DNA of 64,000 bases from ZC4RG20 sp963782445 (GTDB taxonomy: Bacteria; Pseudomonadota; Gammaproteobacteria; Steroidobacterales; Rariloculaceae), in contig CAWAJM010000001.1 of the NCBI GenBank assembly GCA_963782445.1, positions 2,914,001 to 2,978,000 on the forward strand. Direction: 5' to 3'. Both the position numbers and the translations under genes were made by a program. Positions 34,325 to 43,806 of this stretch are shown here, piece after piece. The notes under the pieces were generated by a model that was not told where the DNA came from, did no database searches, and saw only the letters and a list, made by a program, of their open reading frames with translations. The stretch's first letter is position 1; every line of letters starts with the position of its first letter.

Positions 34325-36031
34325 ATGCAGGAACAACAGAGCCCCGAGCTCGGTCTCAAGGACTACATCGCGATCGGCAAGCGCCGCTGGCTGCTGCTCT
34401 TCCTCATTGCGGCACCGGTCATCACCATCGCGGTCGGGTTGGCCTTCTGGCTGCCGCCGCTGTACACCTCGCAGGGTGCGCTACTCCTGGAAGGCTCCGA
34501 GGTACCGGACTACGTTGTGAAACCCACGGTGCCGACGCTACCCGATGCACAGGTCCGCATGATCACCGATCGCGTCCTTACGAACGACAACCTGCAGAAG
34601 ATAGTCGCTGCCGACCATCTGTATCCGAAGCTCGCCTCCACGGATCCGAAGGCCGCCGTGCAGGCGTTGCGCCAGAACATTTCGATCCAGGCCGAGGACC
34701 CGAAATTGCTGCAGGGTGTGATCGGCGCGAGCGATACGACGGTCGCATTTACGATCAGCTACTCGAACGCCCTGCCGGGCAAGGCCAAGGACATAGCGAA
34801 CCAGCTCATTCACCTCTACCTCGAAGAGAACAAGCGCGCCCAGGAGCAGCTCGCGAGCTCCACGCGCGACTTCCTCGCGGGGCAGGCGAAGGATCTCGAG
34901 AAGCAGATGGCGGTCAAGGAAAAGCAGCTCGCGGCGTTCAAGAAGCAACACGCGGACAGCCTGCCGGAGCTGCAGACCATGAACATGCAGCTTCTGCAGA
35001 AGACGCAGCAGGACATCGAGGACAACGACACCGAGATTCGCCAGTTGCGCGAGCAGGTTTCGCTGCAGGAGTCGCAGCTGCAACAGACCAGCCCGTACGC
35101 GACCATCTATGACGACCAGGGCAAGCCGATGCTGAGCCCCGCCGACCGGCTCAAGATGCTCCAGCGGCAATACGTCGAAGAGTCGGCGACTTACAGCCAG
35201 GACTACCCGGATCTCGTCAAGCTCAGGCGCCAGATCCAAGCGCTGAGCGCCCAGACCGGACTGCCCGGCGTCGACAAGTCCGTGCTCAAGGCGGACCTCG
35301 ACGCGCGCGAGCAGGAACTCGCGAACGACCGGCAGCACTACGGCCCGGATTACCCGGACATCGTCCGCCTCGAGCACGAGGTCAAGAACCTGCGCACGGC
35401 GCTCGCGAAGGCGCCGGCGAGCTCCGGCAATCCATCGGCCGCGGCGCCGCCCGACAACCCGGTCTACCTGCAGAAGCAGGTGGAGCTCAAGGGCTCGAAG
35501 GACGACCTCGCCGCCGCGCTGAAGCGCCGCGACGACCTCAACAACCGCCTCAAGGATCTCGAAAGGCGGCTGACGGCGACGCCTGAGGTCGAGCGCGAAT
35601 ACACGAGCCTGTCGCGCGGCTACCAGCAGCTCGTCAATCAATACGCCGATCTCAAGAGCAAGCAGCAGCAGGCCGAAGTCTCGGTGAACCTCGAGAGCGC
35701 GAGCAAGGGCCAGCGGTTCGACATCCTGCGCTACCCCAACCTGCCATCGTTGCCGTCCTCGCCGAACAGGATCGCCGTCATCATGCTGGGCCTTGCACTC
35801 GCCCTCGGCGGCGGCGCCGCGGCCATCGCCATCGCAGAAGTCACGGACGCGACCGTGCGCTCCCCGCGCGACATCAACCGGTTCCTCGAAATTCCGCCGC
35901 TCGTCATGATCCCGTACATCGACAACGACGTCGACGTGCGTACGAAGCGGTGGAAACGGCTCGGGGCGGTCGTCATGGTCGGCGCATGGGCGGGACTCAC
36001 GGTGTTCGTCATCATGAACCCGGCCGGATAG
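34325..36031 (+). CDS. Polysaccharide co-polymerase / chain-length determinant (Wzz-like)
   Basis: The product is about 568 residues. The first membrane helix (LLLFLIAAPVITIAVGLAFW, residues 22-42) is followed by a long periplasmic part with strong coiled-coil character (QAKDLEKQMAVKEKQLAAFKKQ and two later helices) and a second membrane helix (IAVIMLGLALALGGGAAAIAIA). A third hydrophobic helix lies at the extreme C-terminus (VVMVGAWAGLTVFVIM). It controls polymer length and links to the kinase encoded 13 nt downstream; together they equal one Wzc-type protein split in two. Confidence 0.88.
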   Translation: MQEQQSPELGLKDYIAIGKRRWLLLFLIAAPVITIAVGLAFWLPPLYTSQGALLLEGSEVPDYVVKPTVPTLPDAQVRMITDRVLTNDNLQKIVAADHLYPKLASTDPKAAVQALRQNISIQAEDPKLLQGVIGASDTTVAFTISYSNALPGKAKDIANQLIHLYLEENKRAQEQLASSTRDFLAGQAKDLEKQMAVKEKQLAAFKKQHADSLPELQTMNMQLLQKTQQDIEDNDTEIRQLREQVSLQESQLQQTSPYATIYDDQGKPMLSPADRLKMLQRQYVEESATYSQDYPDLVKLRRQIQALSAQTGLPGVDKSVLKADLDAREQELANDRQHYGPDYPDIVRLEHEVKNLRTALAKAPASSGNPSAAAPPDNPVYLQKQVELKGSKDDLAAALKRRDDLNNRLKDLERRLTATPEVEREYTSLSRGYQQLVNQYADLKSKQQQAEVSVNLESASKGQRFDILRYPNLPSLPSSPNRIAVIMLGLALALGGGAAAIAIAEVTDATVRSPRDINRFLEIPPLVMIPYIDNDVDVRTKRWKRLGAVVMVGAWAGLTVFVIMNPAG

Positions 36032-36044
36032 GAGACAGCTCAGG

Positions 36045-36863
36045 ATGGCCAGCATCGACAAAGGCCTCGCGCGCGTGCGCGGGGCGAAGTCCGAAAAGCG
36101 CGACGGTCAGGTCGCGGAGTTCATCAAGCCCTCCGAATCGGGCGGAGGCATCGCGATCGATACGCTGCCGCGCGTGAAGCTCAATCCGCGCGCGCTGCAC
36201 AAGAACCGTGTCATCACGGACGAAGCAGTACCGGCCGCATCGGCTTACAAAATGCTGCGCACGCGCGTACTGCAGCGCATGCGGCGCAACAACTGGACAT
36301 CGCTGGCCGTGACCGGCACCTGCCCGTCCGAAGGCAAGACGCTGACGGCCGTAAACCTAGCCATCAGCATGGCGCGGGATCTGAGCACGAGCGTGATTCT
36401 CGTCGATCTCGACCTGCGCAATCCCTCGATTGCGCGCTGCCTCGGCCTGTCTCCTCGGCACGGCATCGGCGATTACCTGCAGGGCGCCGTCGAGCTCGAG
36501 CGCACACTGTTCTCGCCGAACATGGATCGGCTCGGCCTGCTGCTGAACGAGCGGCCGTTCCCGAATTCCTCCGAGCTGTTGAACTCGCCGCAGATGGCCG
36601 CTCTGGTGGCCGAGCTCAAGCAGGGGGACGGCCGTATCGTGATTTTCGATCTCCCGCCCCTGCTCGTCACGGACGACATGCTGGCCTTCTGTCCGCTAGT
36701 CGACGCGATCCTGCTCGTGCTCGCCGAAGGCACGACGAAGCAGGCGGACCTCGTGACGGCCAAGGAGCTGCTCCAGGACACGAACATCGTCGGGGCCGTG
36801 CTGAACCGCTCCTCGGAGAACGTCGCGCCCTACTACTATTACTATGGATATGGCAAACAGTAG
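36045..36863 (+). CDS. Bacterial tyrosine kinase (CpsD/CapB-type)
   Basis: The product is 272 residues with the BY-kinase Walker A (TGTCPSEGKTLTAVN), Walker A' (VILVDLDLRNP) and Walker B (IVIFDLPP) motifs. A C-terminal tyrosine cluster (YYYYYGYGKQ) is the autophosphorylation tail. It is soluble and acts with the membrane chain-length protein encoded just upstream, cycling phosphorylation to drive polymerisation and export. The next gene starts within its last 20 nt. Confidence 0.92.
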   Translation: MASIDKGLARVRGAKSEKRDGQVAEFIKPSESGGGIAIDTLPRVKLNPRALHKNRVITDEAVPAASAYKMLRTRVLQRMRRNNWTSLAVTGTCPSEGKTLTAVNLAISMARDLSTSVILVDLDLRNPSIARCLGLSPRHGIGDYLQGAVELERTLFSPNMDRLGLLLNERPFPNSSELLNSPQMAALVAELKQGDGRIVIFDLPPLLVTDDMLAFCPLVDAILLVLAEGTTKQADLVTAKELLQDTNIVGAVLNRSSENVAPYYYYYGYGKQ

Positions 36864-37452
36864 TGCAGTCGCAGCGCGCGCGGTCGACCTGCGCGCCAAG
36901 GCCGGCGACGCATTGCGCGGCCTGGCCCGCGATCCGCTCGAGATCTTTCGCATCGGCGCCATCGGCTTCAACACTGTCAAATTCCGTTACCTCAAGCGCT
37001 GCGCCGGTGCAGGCAGCGTGTTCGGCACGGGCAACCGCATCATCAACGCAGCCAACGTCAGCATCGGCAACGGCTGCCTGTTTCAGGATTCGATCTACCT
37101 TCGGGCCGGAGCCAGGGGCCGAATCACGATCGGCGATCGCGTGGCAATCAACAGCTTCTGTCAGCTATACGGCCACGGCGGCATCACGCTGGGCGACGAG
37201 ACTCAGCTCGGCCCCAATACGATCGTGACGACGACGCATCACGACTACGCGGGCGACCTGACCGAGCAGTTCCGGGCGGTCTGGATCGGGCAACGGGTAT
37301 GGATCGGCGCGAACGCGACGGTTCTATCCGGCGTGACGATCGGCGACGGCGCGGTTATCGGCGCGGGCGCAGTCGTGACGCGCGACGTCCCGGCGCACAC
37401 AGTCGCGGTCGGCGTACCCGCCCGCGTCGTCCGCGAGGTGGCGTCGGCGTAG
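36844..37452 (+). CDS. Hexapeptide-repeat acyltransferase (WbbJ-like)
   Basis: The product is 202 residues, a left-handed beta-helix of hexapeptide repeats (VSIGNGCLFQ, ITIGDRVAINSF, VWIGANATVLSGVTIGDGAVIGAGAVVTRD). The catalytic His region is NTIVTTTHHDY. These enzymes transfer acetyl or another acyl group from CoA to sugar hydroxyls. It overlaps the kinase gene by 20 nt, so the acyl group is likely a decoration of the exported polymer. It converges with the asparagine synthetase gene 4 nt away. Confidence 0.88.
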   Translation: MDMANSSAVAARAVDLRAKAGDALRGLARDPLEIFRIGAIGFNTVKFRYLKRCAGAGSVFGTGNRIINAANVSIGNGCLFQDSIYLRAGARGRITIGDRVAINSFCQLYGHGGITLGDETQLGPNTIVTTTHHDYAGDLTEQFRAVWIGQRVWIGANATVLSGVTIGDGAVIGAGAVVTRDVPAHTVAVGVPARVVREVASA

Positions 37453-37456
37453 GGTA

Positions 37457-39379
37457 CTACGCAGCGTTCCGAAGCATGGCGCTCTCCACCGCGTCGGTCT
37501 GCTCCCCGCGCATGTGGATCCGATACCAGATTTCGGCCGCGGCGAGCAGCCACAGCCGCTGACCGTGGTCACGGCGGCCGGCCAAATGTTCGCCGACGAG
37601 CTCGGCGACGCCGGTGTGAGTGAGGCAGCCGTCCTCGACGAGCGCCGAGTCGCGCAGCAGCGTGTCGTAGAGCCGCCGAAACTCGTGGCGCAACAGGTAC
37701 GGCAACGGCGACGAAAAGCCCTGCTTTGAGCGCGTCACGACTTCCTGCGGTACGTAACGCTTGGCGAGCGCCTTCTCGATTCGCCTGAGCTCCGTTCCCC
37801 GTACCTTGAACGCCGTTGGCAGCGTCGCACAGTACTCGGCCAACACGTGGTCGAGAAACGGACTGCGCGCCTCGAGGCCGTGCGCCATGGTCATGCGATC
37901 GAGGATCATGAGAGGGTGATCGGGCAGCCGGGTGCAGTCGTCCGCGTAGAGCATGCGGTCGAGCGCTTCCTTGGCGTCGGCGGCGTCGTAAAGCGTCTCG
38001 ATGCCGCGCTCCGGGTCGAACGCCGCGACGCTGCGCTTGAAGCGTTCGGAGTATACGCGTTCGCGATAGTCCTCGGTGAAGTAGAAGTAGCTCAGGCTCT
38101 TGGCGTAGCGCCGGCCCCCCTCGTGCGCGGCCAGCGAATGCACCCACTTGAGCCTGTGCCCGGCGCTCCGATACCAGTTTCCGCCCGATAGTCGGTCGAT
38201 GACGGGCGCGAACACGCGCTCGCGCACGATCTTCGGGAGCAGCGCGTAATAGCGCGCATAAACGTTGCCGTAATAGCGGTCGTAGCCGCCGAAAAGCTCG
38301 TCGCCGCCGTCGCCCCCGAGCACGACCTTGACATGCTGCCGAGCAAGCTCGGCCAAGTGGTACGTGCACACGGAGAGCGCGTCGGCGGGCTCGTCGAGAT
38401 GCCAGATGACGCGCGGCAGCGAACGCGTCAGGGAGGGCGAGACGGGCAGACGCCGATTCGCGAGCCCGTAGCGATCGGCGACGGCCTTGCCGAATCGGTA
38501 GTCGGAATGCCCCGCGTATGGAACGTCGCCAGTGAACGTTTCGAAGGCGCGGCCGATTGCCGAATGCATGAGCGCCGTCACGATGCTCGAGTCCATGCCG
38601 CCGCTCAGAAACGCGCCGACGGGCACGTCGCTGACGAGATGGTAGCTCACGGCTTCGCGCGCCTTTGCATCGAGCTCGTCCAAAGCGGCATCGAAGCCGA
38701 TTCGGCGCTTCGGCTCGAAGCCCAGCTTCCAGTAGGGTTTCACCTCCACGCGCCCGTTCTCGAACACGAGATAATGGGCCGGCGGAAGCTTGCGGATACG
38801 CTTGAACATCGAGCGCGGCGGCGTGACGACGCGCAGCGTCAGATATTCGTGCAGCGCATCTGGGTCCATCTCGGCGAGGCCTGGCTCGAGTGCGAGCAGC
38901 GCCTTGATTTCGGACGCGAACGCGAATGTATTGCCGTCGTGCCAGTAGTAGAACGGTTTCTGGCCAAAATGATCGCGCGCGGCGATGAGCCGCCGGCGAT
39001 GGGCATCGTAGAATGCGAATGCGAACATGCCGCGCAGTCTCGGGAGGGCCCTTTCGCCTTCCCGCGCGAGCAGGCGCAGCAGCACCTCGGTGTCGCCGTG
39101 CGTCGCGAGCGGGGTCTCCGCGGCGACCGAGGGCGCGAGATCCCTGTAGTTGTAGATCTCGCCGTTGAACGTTATCCAGCTGCGGCCGTCGCCCGTGCGC
39201 ATTGGCTGAGGACTGCCGTGGGGGTCGATGACGGCCAAGCGGCAATGACCGAAGCCCACTTCCCCTTCGACAAGCGCGCCTTCGCCGTCCGGCCCGCGAT
39301 GGACGATCGCGGCCGTCATTCTTTTGATTTCCTCGGCTCGGACCGGCCTCGAGCGAACGACTCCTACTATGCCGCACAT
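37457..39379 (-). CDS. Glutamine-hydrolysing asparagine synthetase, exopolysaccharide-locus type
   Basis: The product is about 640 residues. It starts with the processed MCGIVGVV, so Cys2 becomes the N-terminal nucleophile of the glutaminase domain (RGPDGEG and NGEIYNYRDL present). The synthetase domain has the PP-loop FLSGGMDSSIV and LGGDGGDELFGGYDRY. It is a full AsnB-type enzyme. In exopolysaccharide clusters such proteins probably amidate a uronic acid or another carboxylate of the sugar, rather than make free asparagine. The start is fixed by MCG at 39377-39379. A consensus sigma-54 promoter lies 128 bp upstream. Confidence 0.9.
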   Translation of the reverse strand: MCGIVGVVRSRPVRAEEIKRMTAAIVHRGPDGEGALVEGEVGFGHCRLAVIDPHGSPQPMRTGDGRSWITFNGEIYNYRDLAPSVAAETPLATHGDTEVLLRLLAREGERALPRLRGMFAFAFYDAHRRRLIAARDHFGQKPFYYWHDGNTFAFASEIKALLALEPGLAEMDPDALHEYLTLRVVTPPRSMFKRIRKLPPAHYLVFENGRVEVKPYWKLGFEPKRRIGFDAALDELDAKAREAVSYHLVSDVPVGAFLSGGMDSSIVTALMHSAIGRAFETFTGDVPYAGHSDYRFGKAVADRYGLANRRLPVSPSLTRSLPRVIWHLDEPADALSVCTYHLAELARQHVKVVLGGDGGDELFGGYDRYYGNVYARYYALLPKIVRERVFAPVIDRLSGGNWYRSAGHRLKWVHSLAAHEGGRRYAKSLSYFYFTEDYRERVYSERFKRSVAAFDPERGIETLYDAADAKEALDRMLYADDCTRLPDHPLMILDRMTMAHGLEARSPFLDHVLAEYCATLPTAFKVRGTELRRIEKALAKRYVPQEVVTRSKQGFSSPLPYLLRHEFRRLYDTLLRDSALVEDGCLTHTGVAELVGEHLAGRRDHGQRLWLLAAAEIWYRIHMRGEQTDAVESAMLRNAA

Positions 39380-39506
39380 GGATCGCTTCCCACCTCTGTT
39401 CTCTTTCCCTGGACGCGGTGGACCGCTGTGTCCACTTCCACCCTGCCGGCCGTCGCCCCCTCCCATCCAAGCCGCACTCGGCAGCAGCCGACGCAGCCCG
39501 TACTTG

Positions 39507-39522
39507 AGCAAAGTCCGTGCCA
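39507..39522 (-). promoter_or_regulatory. Sigma-54 (-24/-12) promoter for the asparagine synthetase gene
   Basis: Leftward TGGCACGGACTTTGCT matches TGGCACG-N4-TTGCW exactly, with GG and GC 10 bp apart. It lies in the intergenic gap upstream of the start at 39379. Confidence 0.8.
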
Positions 39523-39573
39523 CTCGGCCGGCCGCACGCCTGCGGAGGCAGCCTGCAGCGCGCCCCCTGCCGC

Positions 39574-41328
39574 TCACGCAGGCACGACATGGGCTTGCGC
39601 CCCTTCAACCGCCGCCAGCGCATGCTGATCCCTTCGCAGACGGCCGTACATGCGCACGGCGAGCAGCGCACGAAACGCCAGGATTTCCGGTGCCAGGGCA
39701 GGCCGGCCGCCGCCGAGCCGGCGGCGGCCGGCCTCGGCGAGGCGGCGAGCCAGACCGCGGCGCAATGGAAGGGCCGCCGGCCGGTCGACCGCCGCGCTGC
39801 GGCGCGCGTCGACGAGGCATCTGAGCCGCGCGGCGAAGTCCTCGCCGAGCGCGGATCGCGCGGGGGTCGAGGCGAATTCGTCGAGCATGAGCTCGAGCGT
39901 AGCGGGCTCGGCCACGAAGGCCGCGAGCGGATAGACGGCCGTGCGGCGCGCGAACGGGATGGCTGGCGAGAGCCGCTCGACCAGCCTACGCCAGAGGCGC
40001 TTGTCGGTTCTCAAGCCATCCGGCAGCCTCCGCACGCAATCGACGATGCCATTGAACAGCAAGGGGTTCACAACCTCGACGTACGCCGCCTTCAAATCCG
40101 TGAGCGCGGCCAACAACGCAGGCATCGCGAACTGCTGATAAGTCCGGTCGCGCCAGGCAGGAAGCGACTCGGCCGGCCGCCGGACGAGGTTCGGCGGAAG
40201 CGTTTGCGCACTCAGCCCGAAGCGCTCGCGGCTATCGGCGTCGAGCACATCGTCCAGCAGCGTGAATCGGCACGCCGCGCGGACGTTGGCTTCGCTGCGC
40301 ACGCGCGTCCACCCCATGACCTCGTCGCCGCGAATGACGCCGTCGCACTGCTGCTCGGCGAGCGTGCGCCAGATCGCAAAGCCGTCCAGGTAGCCGGAGA
40401 CCCGATCGGTTCTGCCTTCGCCGGCGACGAGGAACCGCTCGATCAGCCGGTCGCGCGGCTCGCGCGAGACTGCAATCGGAAAGAACCGGTGCGAGAGCCG
40501 AAAGTGGGCCGCGAGATCTGCGGCGATGGCGACGTCGCCGGCGCGATCGGCCTGGGCCTCCTTGACGCCCCACGTAACGCTGCGAAGGCCTCGCCGGTCG
40601 CGCAGCATGAGGAGCACTCCCCTGCTGTCCACACCTCCGGAGAGCGGCAAGAGCCACCGAGCGTAATCGAATCGGAGCGCTTCGAAGACGCGGGCGAGAG
40701 CGTCCTCGAGACGCCCGCGACACTGCGACTCGGCATCCGCGTCTGCCGCATCGCCGGCCCGGGGCCCGAGCTCGATCGCCGGCGCCTCGACCGTCAGGCG
40801 CCAGCCGGAGCGGTCCAGCTTCACCCGGCCGCCGGGCGGCACCTGGCGGACCCGTGCATCCCAACCCGCCTCCGGTCCCAATGTCCCCGAGGAAAGCATC
40901 CAGGACAGGGCGTCCCGGTTCGGCTCGAAACTGCCGGTCACGGCGGCCAGCGCGCGTTGAGACGTGGAGGCGACGAAGAGATTTCGAGTCAGCCTGTACC
41001 AAAGCGTGCGCGACGCAACGGCATCGGCCACGAGCTCGGCACTGCCGCAGTCCACGCGGATCAACGCGTAGGCGCCGTCCGGTGCGGCCGCGCCCGGCCG
41101 TGCCCAGTCTGGCGCCCCGGCGCCGAGCCGGCCGAGAACGACGCTGGCCCCGGCCGTCTCGACGCGGCTCGGTGGATTGAACAGCATGCATACGGCGCCG
41201 TGGCCGCGGCAGACGCGAGCCGGACGCGCATCGAGGTTGTCGAGTTGCAGGAGGCGGCCGAGGACGGCGACCTCCTCCGCGGACAGGTCGGCGTCAGCCT
41301 CCCGCCGGCATATGAACAGCGCTCTCAT
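39574..41328 (-). CDS. Asparagine-synthetase-like protein without the glutaminase cysteine
   Basis: The product is about 584 residues. The C-terminal half is an AsnB-type ATP-pyrophosphatase with PP-loop LLPLSGGVDSRGVLL. The N-terminal half still looks like the glutaminase fold (WYRLTRNLFVASTSQRAL), but the protein begins MRALFICRRE, so the Cys2 nucleophile is missing and it cannot hydrolyse glutamine in the usual way. It may use free ammonia, another amine, or a partner. The start at 41328 is chosen because the longer Met at 41406 overlaps the sigma-54 site. It lies between AsnB and the GT39-like gene in the polymer locus. Confidence 0.78.
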   Translation of the reverse strand: MRALFICRREADADLSAEEVAVLGRLLQLDNLDARPARVCRGHGAVCMLFNPPSRVETAGASVVLGRLGAGAPDWARPGAAAPDGAYALIRVDCGSAELVADAVASRTLWYRLTRNLFVASTSQRALAAVTGSFEPNRDALSWMLSSGTLGPEAGWDARVRQVPPGGRVKLDRSGWRLTVEAPAIELGPRAGDAADADAESQCRGRLEDALARVFEALRFDYARWLLPLSGGVDSRGVLLMLRDRRGLRSVTWGVKEAQADRAGDVAIAADLAAHFRLSHRFFPIAVSREPRDRLIERFLVAGEGRTDRVSGYLDGFAIWRTLAEQQCDGVIRGDEVMGWTRVRSEANVRAACRFTLLDDVLDADSRERFGLSAQTLPPNLVRRPAESLPAWRDRTYQQFAMPALLAALTDLKAAYVEVVNPLLFNGIVDCVRRLPDGLRTDKRLWRRLVERLSPAIPFARRTAVYPLAAFVAEPATLELMLDEFASTPARSALGEDFAARLRCLVDARRSAAVDRPAALPLRRGLARRLAEAGRRRLGGGRPALAPEILAFRALLAVRMYGRLRRDQHALAAVEGAQAHVVPA

Positions 41329-41405
41329 CGTCTCGGGTCCCCATGCTTTCGCGCTCCGGCGCCTGCGCGGCGCCTCGCGTATTTCGCTGCCTTTCGCCGA
41401 CACCA

Positions 41406-41421
41406 TGCAAAGATGATGCCG
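41406..41421 (-). promoter_or_regulatory. Sigma-54 (-24/-12) promoter for the asparagine-synthetase-like gene
   Basis: Leftward CGGCATCATCTTTGCA: GG and GC are 10 bp apart, with a TTTGCA -12 box. It is about 80 bp upstream of the ATG at 41328, in the 234-bp gap, which otherwise shows no gene. Confidence 0.7.
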
Positions 41422-41562
41422 TACGTGGAACTTACCTGGTAGGGGACTTGTCGACGGCAAGCGCCGCTCGCATCGCACACACTTTCCAGATGCTGGAATT
41501 CGCCGCGGGGTTGCGGCCCGGGGCGATCGCCCCGAGGCGGAGGCCGTCCAAGGCAACTCGCT

Positions 41563-43662
41563 TCAGTCGAAGCGATAGATCTTCGTTTCGCCGTCCCGGC
41601 CCACGTAAACGACGTGGGACGCCTGTCCCCTGATGAAACGCTTGACGGCTTCGCTGACGGCGCGCGTCTCGGCCAACATGGCGTCTGAGGCGACGAGCCA
41701 CTTCCTGCGGCCGGGGACGGAGAGCGTCTTCTCGAGCGCGTCGGCGCTCATGATGAGCGGTGTCGAAACGTAAAGATCGAGCAGACGGCCGCCGCGCTCG
41801 TACGTCTGGGTCTCGAAGACGGCTGTCCTGACCCAATAGTCGGTATGCCCGAGATAGGAATACATCTCGCGCGAGTCGAGCACGATGATCTCGTCGCCCG
41901 GGGCCGCATGGCGCTTCAGGTAGGCGGCAGGCGTCTTGAAATCGGGGTAATCGGTTAGCCCGAACACGCGGTACAGCAGGCCTTCGTTCCGGTACTGCTC
42001 GCGGGCGACGAGCAGGCCTCGAACCGGATTCAAGTCGAAGCCGAGCACGAGCAGCACGAACAGCCCGCCGATGACCGCCGCGCGAGCGCGGCTCGGCGGG
42101 CCGCCCGCCGCGCGGCTGCCGGCAGCCGTGTCCGTGCCGTCAGGCGCACGGCGCCAGGCCGCCAGCACCTGCTGCCAGCGCAGCAAACCGAGCGCGACGA
42201 AGGTAAAGAACAGCGTGTCGAAGGGCACTTCGTAGCGGAACAGCTCGTAGCGGGTACCGAACAGGCCGTTGACGACGAGCGGCGTGCCAAAAGCGAGTAA
42301 CAGGAAACCTGCAGCAGGTTCCGAGGACGGACCGGAAGCCCGGTCGAACGCCCAGAGCACGCCGACGGCCGCGACGACCGAGGCGAGCGGCCACTGATTC
42401 ACGAAGCCCCAGAAGACGAAGAAGTGCGGATAGTTCAGCAGCGACCATCTCATGGCGGCCTTCACGGCAGCGAGACCGACGAAGGCCGGCGCGGCGAGCC
42501 CAAGCGCCACGGTCGCGAGCAGCCACGCGGCGAAGGCGGCCGCCGTGATGCCCATGGCGAATACCACGGCGGGGCTGCGCAGTGCGGCCAAACCGCGTCT
42601 TTTGAGCCATGCGGTGGCCACGATCCCGAGGAGCGCGAAGTTGAACAGGCCAACGGCACAGCAGGCGGCCGTGCCGATCAGCGCCGTCCGTTCCAAACCC
42701 GGCCGGCGCCGCCGGAAGGCGAACAGCACTGCGACGCCCACAATGGCCGCAGCAAGCACGAAGTACCAGACGGGCGACGCGGCGACGAATCGCGAGAGCA
42801 GCGGAAGCCGCGGCACGGCCGGTCCGAGGGGGTCCGGGCTCGAAAGATGGCTCGCGATGAAGGCCTGCTCCGAACCGCCGAGCGGCAGTGTCCGCATCCG
42901 CTCGACGAACCCGCTCCAGACGAAAAAGAAGCCGGCCGTCACGACGGTCCCGGTGACCGGAAACGCGAGCCGCCGCGGGCGCAGCCATTCGCGCGGCCCG
43001 TCGAGGATCAGCGGATAGAACATGGCGGCGGCCAGCGTATAGCCGAGCTGATGCAAAGAAATCGTCAATACCGCCAAGGCGATACACAGCACCCCGCCGG
43101 CGAGGCTGGGCGCGCGGACCCGGTAGCGCCAGAGCGCCCACAACGTCAGCACATAGAAGAAGATGAACGCCGAGTACATGCGGGCATAACGCGCGAACTC
43201 CACGTCCCAGACGCTGATCGCGAGAAGGGCAGCCGCCGCGAGTCCCACGCGGTCGCCGAACAGCGCGCGGGCAAAGACGAAGGCGAGCGGGATCGTGGCA
43301 ATGCCGAACAGCGCGGCCGGGAGCCGCATCGCGAACTCGCTGAACCCGAAAATCTTGGCACTCGCGGCCATCGCGTAGAGGAAAGGCGCGCCGCGCAGGT
43401 AGATCATGCCGCTTGGCAACTCGGGAATGCCCTTCGCGAGGATCGCCTGCACGGAAAGCGACGACAGATCCTCGTCGGAGTGGATGCCGAGGTGACCGAG
43501 ATGCGCGAGGCGAAAGTACGCGCCGACGGCCATGACGACCGCGAGCAGCAGCCAGGTCGAGGCGCCGGACACCGTGAGCGGGACGCGGCGCCCGGCCCAG
43601 CCGGGCGGCCCGCCTCGATCGCTGACGGCAGGGGTCGGAGAATTGCTTAGGGTCGACGACAT
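41563..43662 (-). CDS. GT39/ArnT-like polytopic membrane glycosyltransferase
   Basis: The product is about 699 residues with many membrane helices and a first periplasmic loop carrying HLGIHSDEDLSSL, where the acidic pair matches the catalytic Asp-Glu of the PMT/ArnT superfamily. A soluble C-terminal domain of about 170 residues follows (KTPAAYLKRHAAPGDEIIVLDSREMYSYLG). It is expected to transfer a sugar from a polyprenyl-phosphate donor on the outer face of the inner membrane. ATG 43662 (MSSTLS) is chosen over an upstream in-frame Met. A partial decayed copy lies at 46553-47022. Confidence 0.82.
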   Translation of the reverse strand: MSSTLSNSPTPAVSDRGGPPGWAGRRVPLTVSGASTWLLLAVVMAVGAYFRLAHLGHLGIHSDEDLSSLSVQAILAKGIPELPSGMIYLRGAPFLYAMAASAKIFGFSEFAMRLPAALFGIATIPLAFVFARALFGDRVGLAAAALLAISVWDVEFARYARMYSAFIFFYVLTLWALWRYRVRAPSLAGGVLCIALAVLTISLHQLGYTLAAAMFYPLILDGPREWLRPRRLAFPVTGTVVTAGFFFVWSGFVERMRTLPLGGSEQAFIASHLSSPDPLGPAVPRLPLLSRFVAASPVWYFVLAAAIVGVAVLFAFRRRRPGLERTALIGTAACCAVGLFNFALLGIVATAWLKRRGLAALRSPAVVFAMGITAAAFAAWLLATVALGLAAPAFVGLAAVKAAMRWSLLNYPHFFVFWGFVNQWPLASVVAAVGVLWAFDRASGPSSEPAAGFLLLAFGTPLVVNGLFGTRYELFRYEVPFDTLFFTFVALGLLRWQQVLAAWRRAPDGTDTAAGSRAAGGPPSRARAAVIGGLFVLLVLGFDLNPVRGLLVAREQYRNEGLLYRVFGLTDYPDFKTPAAYLKRHAAPGDEIIVLDSREMYSYLGHTDYWVRTAVFETQTYERGGRLLDLYVSTPLIMSADALEKTLSVPGRRKWLVASDAMLAETRAVSEAVKRFIRGQASHVVYVGRDGETKIYRFD

Positions 43663-43764
43663 TCGGAGGCCTCGCTGCTTGGATCCCGCCAGCCGGATCA
43701 CCCCTCTACACCGCAAGATGCTCGACGCTTCGTTCCCGGCACCGGAAGCGTTTCGAGACGCCTA

Positions 43765-43780
43765 TACAAAGATGGTGCCA
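43765..43780 (-). promoter_or_regulatory. Weak sigma-54-like site upstream of the GT39-like gene
   Basis: Leftward TGGCACCATCTTTGTA has a perfect -24 box and GT instead of GC at -12. It lies in the gap between the flippase stop and the GT39-like start. Confidence 0.35.
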
Positions 43781-43806
43781 ACCGGGCCGGCAAACCGCAG
43801 GCGGTC

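Noticed and set aside
41404..41406. ATG at 41406 as start of the asparagine-synthetase-like protein
   Set aside because: It overlaps the -12 box of a sigma-54 site, and the fold begins only at the Met encoded at 41326-41328.
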